9,329 nucleotides of DNA from Acidimicrobiales bacterium (GTDB taxonomy: Bacteria; Actinomycetota; Acidimicrobiia; Acidimicrobiales; Aldehydirespiratoraceae): assembly GCA_021604885.1 (NCBI GenBank), contig BQJV01000096.1, positions 1 to 9,329 on the forward strand, in the 5' to 3' direction. The position numbers and the translations under genes are program-made. This document shows positions 1 to 5,725 of this stretch, piece by piece. The notes beneath the pieces are model-generated. The model saw only the letters and a list, made by a program, of their open reading frames with translations. It made no database searches and was not told the DNA's origin. Numbering within the stretch: the first letter of the stretch is position 1; each line of letters opens with the position of its first letter.

Positions 1-23
1 CTTTCCTGACCAGAGATCGCCGG
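1..23 (+). repeat. Direct repeat copy 1 (core TGACCAGAGATCGC)
   Basis: This is the first of two copies. The 14-bp core TGACCAGAGATCGC (7-20) is identical in both. The wider 23-bp unit, starting CTTT and ending GG, matches at 20 of 23 positions. The copy begins at the window edge, so further copies may lie upstream. Confidence 0.6.
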
Positions 24-53
24 TGGGGGCCGTCCGACCGGGATTCGTCAACT

Positions 54-76
54 CTTTGGTGACCAGAGATCGCTGG
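54..76 (+). repeat. Direct repeat copy 2 (core TGACCAGAGATCGC)
   Basis: This second copy starts exactly 53 bp after the first; its core is at 60-73. In this copy only, the left part is also an imperfect palindrome (53-69) centred on TGGTGACCA. Its function is unknown. Confidence 0.6.
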
Positions 77-106
77 CGGAGTGGGGGGCGGAGTCGCTGT
101 CCCAGT

Positions 107-120
107 CGCCACCGGTGGCG
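107..120. promoter_or_regulatory. 14-bp perfect palindrome before tRNA-Gly
   Basis: CGCCACCGGTGGCG reads the same on both strands and lies just upstream of the possible tRNA -10 element. It could be an operator, or as RNA a 5-bp stem with a CCGG loop. No T-run follows, so it is not a normal rho-independent terminator. Confidence 0.35.
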
Positions 121-121
121 C

Positions 122-127
122 TACGAT
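122..127 (+). promoter_or_regulatory. Possible -10 element of tRNA-Gly promoter
   Basis: TACGAT matches the TATAAT consensus at four of six positions and lies 11 bp before the mature tRNA 5' end, a suitable distance for a short leader. No clear -35 element lies 16-18 bp upstream, so the call is weak. Confidence 0.3.
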
Positions 128-138
128 CGGCGCCCACC

Positions 139-209
139 GCGGGTGTAGTTCAATGGTAGAACATCAGCTTCCCAAGCTGAGAACGCGAGTTCGATTCTCG
201 TCACCCGCT
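139..209 (+). tRNA. tRNA-Gly, anticodon CCC
   Basis: A complete 71-nt cloverleaf can be folded by eye. The acceptor stem pairs GCGGGTG (139-145) with CACCCGC (202-208), and T209 is the discriminator. The D-stem is GTTC/GAAC. The anticodon stem TCAGC/GCTGA encloses the loop TTCCCAA, giving anticodon CCC, which reads the glycine codon GGG. The variable region is four bases and the T-loop is TTCGATT on a five-pair stem that includes one G-T pair. No CCA is encoded, so it must be added after transcription. The 3' end overlaps by 9 bp the stop-codon end of the convergent SLH-protein gene. Confidence 0.96.
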
Positions 210-767
210 CGCTGCCCGCCAGAGCCTGGCGAGGAATGCTGCCATCTGCTCACGGGTCACGAAGTTCGCCGGGCTGTAGGTCGTCCCGGATGTGCCGGTC
301 GTGATGTCGAGACCGAAGATGCAGAGCACGTCGGCGTAGGCGAACGACGACGAGAACACGTCGCCGAACGGGTTCGCGGGAGACGGGCACGTTCCGCCGA
401 GAAGGCGCCACACCCGGCCGATGAAGGCGGCCATCTGCTCACGGGTCACGAAGCTGTCGGGGCTGTACGTCGTCCCGGATGTGCCGGTCGTGATGTCGAG
501 GCCGAGGATGCACAGGATGTCGGCGTAGGCGAACGACGACGAACTGACGTCGTTGAACGGATTGGCCGGCGTCGGACAGGAAACGCCGAGCGCTCGGAGG
601 AGCCGCCCGAGGAAGGCGGCCATCTGTTCCCGAGTGACGAACTGATCCGGGCCGTAGGTCGTCGGGCTGGTGCCCGTGGTGATGTCGAGGCCGTACAGGC
701 AGAGGATGTCGACGTAGGCGAACGACGACGTGCTGACGTCCGTGAAGGGATTACTCGGCATCGGACA
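201..767 (-). repeat. Three tandem 189-bp units encoding SLH repeats
   Basis: The units span 204-389, 390-578 and 579-767, with the stop codon (201-203) completing the last. The period is exactly 189 bp (63 codons), measured from the shared CCATCTG at 242, 431 and 620. The two units nearest the C-terminus share a 32-bp identical stretch (280-311 and 469-500); the first unit (579-767) is more diverged. This suggests that the last two copies arose by recent duplication or have been homogenised by gene conversion. Confidence 0.85.
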
Positions 768-1928
768 GGCATCATCATCGTCGTCCTCGCACGAGGCGGG
801 TAGCGGCCGCCAGATGGGCGCCTGACTGTCCTTGCTCGACTGCGAGATCATGCGCGGGTTCGCGCCGTCGCGGTCCACGACCCAGATGCGGTCCGTCAGG
901 AACCCGGGACCGCCGAAGGCGGTGAACGCGAGGTGGTCACCATCGGGCGACCAGGTCGCCGCGCTCCCCTGCGAGATGTCGTCGTGGTCGATCGTGTCGA
1001 GCGACACGACGTCGGTGCCGTCGGGCTTGCTGTGGAACACGTCGAGGGGCCCCGATTGCGTCTTCCCCGTCCAGGCGATGCGATCGCCCGACGGCGACCA
1101 GACCGGATAGGTCGCACTCGCCTGCCCGGACGTGATGCGGTTGCCGTCGACGACCACGTCGAACGCGACCGTCAGACCGGATCGCCTCGACTGCCAGGCC
1201 AGACGACCGCTGCCGTCCGGCGCATAGGTCGGGAAGCGGGCGTCGTCGGCGTCGACGATCTTCTGGATCGAACCGGCGACGAGATTGCTGCGGAAGATGT
1301 TCAGCTTCCCGGTCGACGTCTGGCCGTGCCAGACGATCAGGTTGCTCGACGTGTTCCAAGCCGGCGACCGATTGTTGATCGGGTCGCTACGGCCGGGGTC
1401 GCCGATGATCGGGACGTAGTTCTTGTCTCGCGAGATCACACGCCGGTTCGTGCCGTCGATGTCGGCGAGGAACACCTCACGCTCACCGGAGGCCGGATCG
1501 ATGCCGGTCCAGGCGATCAGTTCGCCATCGGGGGAGATCGCGGGCTCGAGGTTCTCGGTGGGATCGTCGCCGCCGCCGACACTCGAGATCTCAAGAGCGG
1601 GGGACCCGTCGGGCTTGCCGACGTAGATCTCCTGAGATCCCGAGGGCCGGCCCGCCCAGGCGAACGTCTCGCCATCCGCCGCCCAGCTCGAGGAACTGAA
1701 GCCGCCCGGCGCGCCCCCGGTGGTGGGGACGTTCACGTTGCCGGTGCCGTCGGCGTTCGCCAGACGGATTCCTCCGCCGTAGTCGTACCAGAGCACCTGC
1801 TCGACACACCCGTGGACCGCCCCCACGGGAGTCGCCGTCGCGGCCAGTGTCAGCACGGAGCCCAGGACGCATGCACTCACGAACGCGCCGAGCGTGGTCC
1901 GGCCGAATCTCCGCCTGTCGTCTGCCAT
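201..1928 (-). CDS. Exported beta-propeller (TolB/PD40-like) protein with three C-terminal SLH repeats
   Basis: From the ATG at 1928 this encodes 575 aa. Residues 1-37 look like a signal peptide: charged start with RRRFGR, a hydrophobic core, and likely cleavage after PVGA. The arginine run loosely resembles a Tat motif. Residues of about 40-375 contain about six propeller-type repeats with the PD40 pattern (SPDGELIAWTG, SPSGDRIAWTG, SPDGDHLAFTA), as in TolB-like periplasmic or surface proteins. An acidic linker (EDDDDDA, about 380-386) leads to three 62-63-residue SLH repeats (388-450, 451-513, 514-575), each with NPFxDV, FAYxD, ITTGT and FVTREQMAAF. SLH domains typically anchor proteins to cell-wall polymers, so surface attachment is likely. 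Each repeat also carries two cysteines. The substrate is unknown. An in-frame GTG at 1973 would add 15 residues, but it lies inside a palindrome and before the signal peptide, so I prefer ATG 1928. The stop overlaps the tRNA-Gly gene. Confidence 0.88.
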   Translation of the reverse strand: MADDRRRFGRTTLGAFVSACVLGSVLTLAATATPVGAVHGCVEQVLWYDYGGGIRLANADGTGNVNVPTTGGAPGGFSSSSWAADGETFAWAGRPSGSQEIYVGKPDGSPALEISSVGGGDDPTENLEPAISPDGELIAWTGIDPASGEREVFLADIDGTNRRVISRDKNYVPIIGDPGRSDPINNRSPAWNTSSNLIVWHGQTSTGKLNIFRSNLVAGSIQKIVDADDARFPTYAPDGSGRLAWQSRRSGLTVAFDVVVDGNRITSGQASATYPVWSPSGDRIAWTGKTQSGPLDVFHSKPDGTDVVSLDTIDHDDISQGSAATWSPDGDHLAFTAFGGPGFLTDRIWVVDRDGANPRMISQSSKDSQAPIWRPLPASCEDDDDDACPMPSNPFTDVSTSSFAYVDILCLYGLDITTGTSPTTYGPDQFVTREQMAAFLGRLLRALGVSCPTPANPFNDVSSSSFAYADILCILGLDITTGTSGTTYSPDSFVTREQMAAFIGRVWRLLGGTCPSPANPFGDVFSSSFAYADVLCIFGLDITTGTSGTTYSPANFVTREQMAAFLARLWRAASG

Positions 1929-1962
1929 GGCCGGAGTGTGGCGGGTCCGGTCGCCGCTGTCG

Positions 1963-1979
1963 TGAGTAGTCACTACTCA
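1963..1979. promoter_or_regulatory. 17-bp palindrome TGAGTAGT-C-ACTACTCA in a divergent promoter region
   Basis: Two perfect 8-bp arms flank a single C. It sits between the divergent starts of the SLH-protein gene (1928, minus) and the LAL regulator gene (2003, plus). The half-site TGAGTAG recurs twice at 4891-4918, before the lipoprotein gene. An operator for the adjacent LuxR-type regulator is the simplest reading, but that is inference. Confidence 0.55.
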
Positions 1980-2002
1980 TCTTCGAGTGGCATTGTTTGG
2001 CG

Positions 2003-4525
2003 GTGGAGCCGAACACACCGTGGCCTTTCTCGGGGCGCTCCCACGTGGTGAGCCATGTGGAGGAGCTGGTCGCGAGCGGCCGCTCCGTGGTCTTGGGCGG
2101 GCCGATGGGCGTCGGGAAGTCGGCGCTTGCCGCCGCGGTCGCGAAGCAGCATGCAGGTGCGACCTATCGGTCGCCCGGCGCGACCGTCGCGACACGCGAG
2201 CTGGGCGTCGCCATCGCCGAGGGCGCACTCCTGGTCATCGACGACATCGGCGCACTCGATCCGGACGTGGAAGCGATGGTGCGATCGGCGGTCGTCGGCA
2301 ACCTCGTCACGCTCATCGCCACCGCCCGAACCGGTGATCCGATGCCGGAAGGGATCCGGCGGCTGTGGGTCGATGATCGGCTCCTCCACGTCGATCTCGC
2401 GCCACTCTCCCGGCAGGAGACGGACGACCTGCTCGACCAGGCGCTCGGTCGGCCGATCGAATCGCGCACTCGACAGCGCTTGTGGGCCATGTCGCAGGGA
2501 CTGCCGCTCTACCTGCGCGAACTCACGCGCACCGCGCTCGACAACGGCGCGCTGCGCCGACTCGACGGGGTCTGGTGTCTCGACGACGACGTGTCCTCAC
2601 CGCGACTCGACGACCTGGTTCTCGACCGGTTCCACGCCCTCGGCGACGACGCGGCCACCGTGGTCTCGCTCACGGCGCTCGGCGAGCCGTTGCCCCTCGG
2701 TCCGGTGTCGACGGCCGTCGGCACGGACGCGCTGGTCGCCGCCGAGCAGGCCGGCATGGTGGTCGTGGTCACCAACGGGAAGCGTCAGATGCTCGAGATG
2801 GCCCATCCGCTCCACGGCGACGTGGTGAGGCGGCGAATCCCGAAGACACGCAACCTGCAACTTCACCGGATGCTGACCGAGATCCTGGCGACGACGCCCA
2901 TGCGGCGGCGAGACGACGCACTCCAGATGTCGACCTGGCAGATCCGCGGTGGCGGCGACGTCGTCGACGACCTGATGCTGCAAGGCGCTCGCCGGGCGCT
3001 GTACGACCAGCAGGATTGGCTGGCGATCGAGCTCGCGGCGAGGTTCGAGGACGACGACGATCCCGAAGCGCGCCTCGTGCTCGCCGAAGCGTTGTGCGCG
3101 GTCGGTGACTTCGAGCAGGCCGACGGCGTCCTCGCCACCGCCGAGGTAGCGGACGGTGCCGCCCATCAGGCCACGGTCGCGATGGCCGCCGTCCAGCGAT
3201 CGGTCGCGCTCTATTGGGGTTTGGGGAGACCGGTCGAAGCCGAACACGTGCTCGTCGACGCCCAAGCGCGCGTCGGACCCGGTCCGTGGTTCGACGAGTT
3301 GCAGGCCGAACTCGCGAACCAGGCGGCGACAACCGGCGACATCCCCCGGGCGGCCGCGCTCTCCGAGTCATTGCTCGACACCGGCGAGCCGCGGGTCTTC
3401 GCGACGGCAGCGATCGCTGCCTCCATTGCGTGGACGATGACCGGCAGAGGCGAGTCCGCCGCGCAGCTCTCCGAGCGTGCGTTCACCGCAAAACTGTCGG
3501 TCGCCGATCAGCCGGGCATGACCGACTCGGCGATCCACATCGTCGCGACGTGCCTCGGTCTGCAAGAGGCGGGCTCGTTGGTCATGGCCGAGGATGTCGC
3601 CCGGCTCGGTCTGGCCGAAGCGACGGCCGTCACCTCGATCGCGGGGCAAGGGTGGTTCTCGTTGATGCTCGGGCGGGCCCTCCTGGCACGCGGACTGCTG
3701 GTGGAAGCCGGCGACCGGTTCGCCGAGGCGGCCGCGTCATTCCAACGGGTGCAGGTTCCCGCGCCGCGCCGGTGGTCGCTGGCAGGGGTGGCGCTCGTGG
3801 CGGCGATGCGTGGCGAGCCGGCGTCCTCGTCGAGGGCGTTGCGCGAACTCGAGGCCGCGCCCGACCACCCCGCTCGCGTGATGGACGTCGATGTGAACCG
3901 AGCGACCGCGTGGGGCCATGCGGCGAGAGGCGAGGTCGACGTCGCGATCCGCCTGCTCGGCGACGCCGTGTCGGAGGCATGTGCCGCAGGAAACCCGTCG
4001 CTCGCCGGCGGCGCTGCCCACGACATCGTGCGGCTCGGCGGGACGTTCACCGACCCCACGCTGATCGACCGGATGAGCAGCTTCGAGGGACCACTCGGCA
4101 GCCTTCGTTCGACGTTGTTCCAGGCCGTCATCGACGGGGACGCGGCCGTCCTCGAGCAGTGCGCTTCGGAGTTCTCGGAGATCGGTTCGCCGCTGTGGTC
4201 CGGCGAGGTCTTCGGCGCCACGGCCCGGCTCCACGAGGCCGCAGGCCGGGAGGCCGACGCCACCCGCTGTCGAGCGAAGATGGCTTCGGTGCTCGTCGGC
4301 CTGGACAAGGCTCGACCGCTGACAATCCGCGACGGAGCCGACCGGCAGGCGTTGACGAAGCGGGAGCGTGAGGTCGCCGCGCTAGCCGCAGAAGGAGCGT
4401 CGAACCAGGCGATCGCCGACCAGCTGGTCATCTCGGTTCGCACCGTCGAGAACCATCTCCAGCGCTGCTACTCGAAACTCGGCGTGCGAAGCCGCACCGA
4501 ACTCGCCGACCTGCACGAGCTGTAG
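2003..4525 (+). CDS. LAL-family LuxR transcriptional regulator (MalT-like ATPase with C-terminal HTH)
   Basis: From GTG 2003 this encodes 840 aa, a usual length for large ATP-binding LuxR-family (LAL) regulators. An N-terminal P-loop ATPase domain carries Walker A GPMGVGKS (residues 33-40) and Walker B LLVIDD (76-81). The middle is long, helical and alanine-rich, consistent with TPR-like repeats used for signal or partner binding. The C-terminus (784-840) is a GerE/LuxR helix-turn-helix: LTKREREV, then ISVRTVENHLQRCYSKLGV with the DNA-recognition helix. In this family ATP and an inducer drive assembly on DNA; the inducer here is unknown. The start is uncertain: TTG 1997 is also possible and neither has a clear ribosome binding site. 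A weak -10-like CATTGT (1991-1996) six bases before GTG 2003 would fit a leaderless transcript. It is divergent from the SLH-protein gene and shares the palindrome region with it. A truncated SRPBCC gene follows after four bases. Confidence 0.9.
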   Translation: MEPNTPWPFSGRSHVVSHVEELVASGRSVVLGGPMGVGKSALAAAVAKQHAGATYRSPGATVATRELGVAIAEGALLVIDDIGALDPDVEAMVRSAVVGNLVTLIATARTGDPMPEGIRRLWVDDRLLHVDLAPLSRQETDDLLDQALGRPIESRTRQRLWAMSQGLPLYLRELTRTALDNGALRRLDGVWCLDDDVSSPRLDDLVLDRFHALGDDAATVVSLTALGEPLPLGPVSTAVGTDALVAAEQAGMVVVVTNGKRQMLEMAHPLHGDVVRRRIPKTRNLQLHRMLTEILATTPMRRRDDALQMSTWQIRGGGDVVDDLMLQGARRALYDQQDWLAIELAARFEDDDDPEARLVLAEALCAVGDFEQADGVLATAEVADGAAHQATVAMAAVQRSVALYWGLGRPVEAEHVLVDAQARVGPGPWFDELQAELANQAATTGDIPRAAALSESLLDTGEPRVFATAAIAASIAWTMTGRGESAAQLSERAFTAKLSVADQPGMTDSAIHIVATCLGLQEAGSLVMAEDVARLGLAEATAVTSIAGQGWFSLMLGRALLARGLLVEAGDRFAEAAASFQRVQVPAPRRWSLAGVALVAAMRGEPASSSRALRELEAAPDHPARVMDVDVNRATAWGHAARGEVDVAIRLLGDAVSEACAAGNPSLAGGAAHDIVRLGGTFTDPTLIDRMSSFEGPLGSLRSTLFQAVIDGDAAVLEQCASEFSEIGSPLWSGEVFGATARLHEAAGREADATRCRAKMASVLVGLDKARPLTIRDGADRQALTKREREVAALAAEGASNQAIADQLVISVRTVENHLQRCYSKLGVRSRTELADLHEL

Positions 4526-4529
4526 GTCG

Positions 4530-4865
4530 TTGTTCACCGACGGCGACCGATTCAGTGAGATGACCGGCGGCGCACCCGCCGAGATCGACAGCACCGAGGG
4601 CGGCGCGATCTCGCTGTTCGGCGGGATGACCACCGGCCGCACCATCGAGGCTGTGCCCAACGAGCGGCTCGTGCAGGCCTGGCGCCCCCAGCCATGGGAG
4701 GCCGGCGTCTACTCGACCGTCCGCTTCGAGCTCAGCGGCGACGGCACCTCGACGACCGTCACCCTCGACCACCGTGGCTACCCGGACGGCGAGGACGAAC
4801 ACCTCGCCCAGGGGTGGCACGACAACTACTGGAACAACATCCGAGCGCTCATCGCCGGCACCTGA
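4530..4865 (+). CDS. SRPBCC/AHSA1-family protein lacking its N-terminus (possible pseudogene)
   Basis: The 111-aa frame from TTG 4530 matches the AHSA1 (activator of Hsp90 ATPase homologue 1-like) branch of the SRPBCC fold: DRFSEMTGG, GGAISLFGG, RLVQAWRPQPW, VYSTVRFEL and a C-terminal GWHDNYWNNIRALI helix. Such proteins bind small hydrophobic ligands, and many bacterial members have no known ligand. Complete members run about 135-160 aa and begin with a first strand and an ASPERVYEAL-type segment. Here the homology begins at FTDGDRFSE, about 20-30 residues too late. Upstream in this frame there is no start codon back to the stop at 4383, because that DNA is the end of the LAL regulator gene. 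TTG 4530 has no proper ribosome binding site, though it lies four bases after the TAG and could be translationally coupled. I read it as a 5'-truncated remnant, or less likely a short expressed protein. Confidence 0.62.
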   Translation: MFTDGDRFSEMTGGAPAEIDSTEGGAISLFGGMTTGRTIEAVPNERLVQAWRPQPWEAGVYSTVRFELSGDGTSTTVTLDHRGYPDGEDEHLAQGWHDNYWNNIRALIAGT

Positions 4866-4890
4866 CGGCGTCGCGCAGGCGGCTCGATGT

Positions 4891-4897
4891 TGAGTAG
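4891..4897 (+). promoter_or_regulatory. TGAGTAG box 1 upstream of lipoprotein gene
   Basis: The wider unit TGAGTAGAGC matches box 2 at nine of ten positions. Box 1 lies exactly 21 bp (two helical turns) before box 2 in the same orientation. It is the same half-site as in the palindrome at 1963-1979. Confidence 0.5.
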
Positions 4898-4911
4898 AGC
4901 CGGTGAAAATC

Positions 4912-4918
4912 TGAGTAG
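4912..4918 (+). promoter_or_regulatory. TGAGTAG box 2 upstream of lipoprotein gene
   Basis: The wider unit is TGAGTAGCGC. It ends 8 bp before the candidate -35 element, where an activator contacting RNA polymerase would be expected to bind. Confidence 0.5.
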
Positions 4919-4926
4919 CGCAGGCC

Positions 4927-4956
4927 CTGACCCGGTCCTGCGAACACCGGTATCGT
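4927..4956 (+). promoter_or_regulatory. Candidate promoter of the lipoprotein gene
   Basis: CTGACC (4927-4932, compare TTGACA) and TATCGT (4951-4956, compare TATAAT) are separated by 18 bp. Both are imperfect, as is usual for an activator-dependent promoter. The TGAGTAG boxes lie directly upstream. The call is by eye and tentative. Confidence 0.35.
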
Positions 4957-5081
4957 GACCGTCATCAGGGCGGCGAGACCTGGGGGATCCGGCAACGATG
5001 GGCACGAGTCGACGGCGGCGACGTGCTCCTCGTTTCCGCCGGGCTGCGTCGTGCCGATCGACCACGTTCACCGACCGCTCC

Positions 5082-5087
5082 AAGGAG
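5082..5087 (+). promoter_or_regulatory. Ribosome binding site that fixes the lipoprotein start
   Basis: AAGGAG lies 8 bp before ATG 5096. It supports that start over the in-frame GTG at 4955, which would put 47 unrelated residues before the lipoprotein signal peptide. Confidence 0.8.
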
Positions 5088-5095
5088 CTCCTGAC

Positions 5096-5725
5096 ATGCC
5101 CACGACTCGAACGACACTCCGGTCTGCGGTCCTCGCGGTGATCGTGCTGCTTGCGGCCGCGTGCGGGGGCGACGACGGCGGCGCGAACCCGACCGCGACC
5201 GGCACCGGCGACGACGGCGCCGGAAACGACGAGCCCACCGACGCCCCGCCGAGCGACGCGCCCGCGGCAGGTGGCGGTGGCTCCGCCATCGTCACGGTCG
5301 ACGGCGTGACGATGACCTTCAGCATGGACGAGGTCGAGTACTCACAGATCGAGGGGTTGAACGACCTGACGTTCGAGACGTGCGATCCGTCGTTCTTCGG
5401 CGCCGGCTTCCACGCGATCGGGTACGCGGTGGACTCCGACGGCGAGCTCATTCTCGACGACGACGGCGCGATCGCCGGCACACTCGTCCTCACGTTCCCG
5501 CTGACCGCCGCAGACCAGGCAGCGACGGGACCGCCGGAGCTCGAACTGGCGTACGAGAGCGCCGGCTTCGACCACGATCTCGTCCCGATCGGGCAGGAGG
5601 GCGACCTGCTTCCCGGCTCCGCGTCCACCTGGACCGTCGGCACCACGACGATCGGTGGATCCGTCGTCCTGGCGAACCTCTTGTCCGAGGCTGTGATGGC
5701 CGACTTCGAGGTCAGCTGCGGCTGA
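5096..5725 (+). CDS. Secreted lipoprotein of unknown function
   Basis: From ATG 5096 this encodes 209 aa. Residues 1-22 form a lipoprotein signal peptide: TTRTTLRS, hydrophobic AVLAVIVLL, then LAAAC with Cys23 as the lipidated residue. Residues of about 24-63 are a low-complexity Gly/Asp/Pro/Ala linker, and about 64-209 form a probably beta-rich, acidic domain. Two further cysteines (C96 in FETCDP and C208 in the final SCG) could form a disulfide. The ending FEVSCG and general layout recall the mycobacterial LpqH/19-kDa type of small lipoprotein, but this is a faint resemblance and I do not assign the family. It should sit on the outer face of the membrane. The gene has its own promoter region with two TGAGTAG boxes, suggesting control by a LAL regulator. 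Its 3' end overlaps the convergent second LAL gene by 14 bp. Confidence 0.85.
   Translation: MPTTRTTLRSAVLAVIVLLAAACGGDDGGANPTATGTGDDGAGNDEPTDAPPSDAPAAGGGGSAIVTVDGVTMTFSMDEVEYSQIEGLNDLTFETCDPSFFGAGFHAIGYAVDSDGELILDDDGAIAGTLVLTFPLTAADQAATGPPELELAYESAGFDHDLVPIGQEGDLLPGSASTWTVGTTTIGGSVVLANLLSEAVMADFEVSCG

Larger units (their letters stand above)
1..138. other. Non-coding region upstream of tRNA-Gly, with direct repeat and palindrome
   Basis: I see no convincing gene here. One plus-strand frame stays open from position 2 into the tRNA but has no supported start and runs into the tRNA gene, so I do not call it. The region contains two copies of a repeat (1-23 and 54-76), a perfect 14-bp palindrome (107-120) and a possible -10 element for the tRNA (122-127). 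The 53-bp repeat period is not a multiple of three, which also argues against coding repeats. Confidence 0.5.
4866..5095. other. Intergenic region with TGAGTAG boxes, candidate promoter and 5' leader
   Basis: These 230 bp hold no gene that I can support. They contain two TGAGTAG boxes (4891-4897, 4912-4918), a plausible promoter (4927-4956) and a leader of about 130 nt before the lipoprotein start. The leader has only weak self-complementarity (for example GGCGG with CCGCC near 5014-5041) and I recognise no known riboswitch. Confidence 0.5.

Noticed and set aside
217..231. Hairpin CGCCA-GAGCC-TGGCG as a terminator after the tRNA
   Set aside because: The stem is only five pairs, no T-run follows and it lies in the SLH coding sequence. 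I found no convincing rho-independent terminator anywhere in the window.
1929..1973. GTG 1973 as start of the SLH protein
   Set aside because: It lies within the 17-bp palindrome, directly after an in-frame stop, and adds 15 residues before a normal signal peptide that starts at ATG 1928. It remains possible but is less likely.
933..2051. Long plus-strand open frame of 372 codons
   Set aside because: It lies antisense to the SLH/propeller gene. The translation is Arg/Gly/Val-rich with no domain, and long antisense frames are expected in such GC-rich DNA.
3214..4371. Plus-strand open frame of 385 codons inside the first LAL gene
   Set aside because: The same-strand shifted frame is dominated by Arg/Gly. 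The LAL frame has clear domain motifs through the same DNA.
3508..4443. Minus-strand open frame of 311 codons
   Set aside because: It is antisense to the LAL regulator and rich in Ser/Arg/Ala, with no recognisable motif or ribosome binding site.
4955..5095. GTG 4955 as start of the lipoprotein gene
   Set aside because: It would put 47 residues before a perfect lipoprotein signal peptide and ignores the good AAGGAG site before ATG 5096.
5336..5343. GAGTACTC palindrome as another regulator box
   Set aside because: It is inside the lipoprotein coding region, has different half-site order and spacing from TGAGTAG, and an 8-bp palindrome is common by chance.
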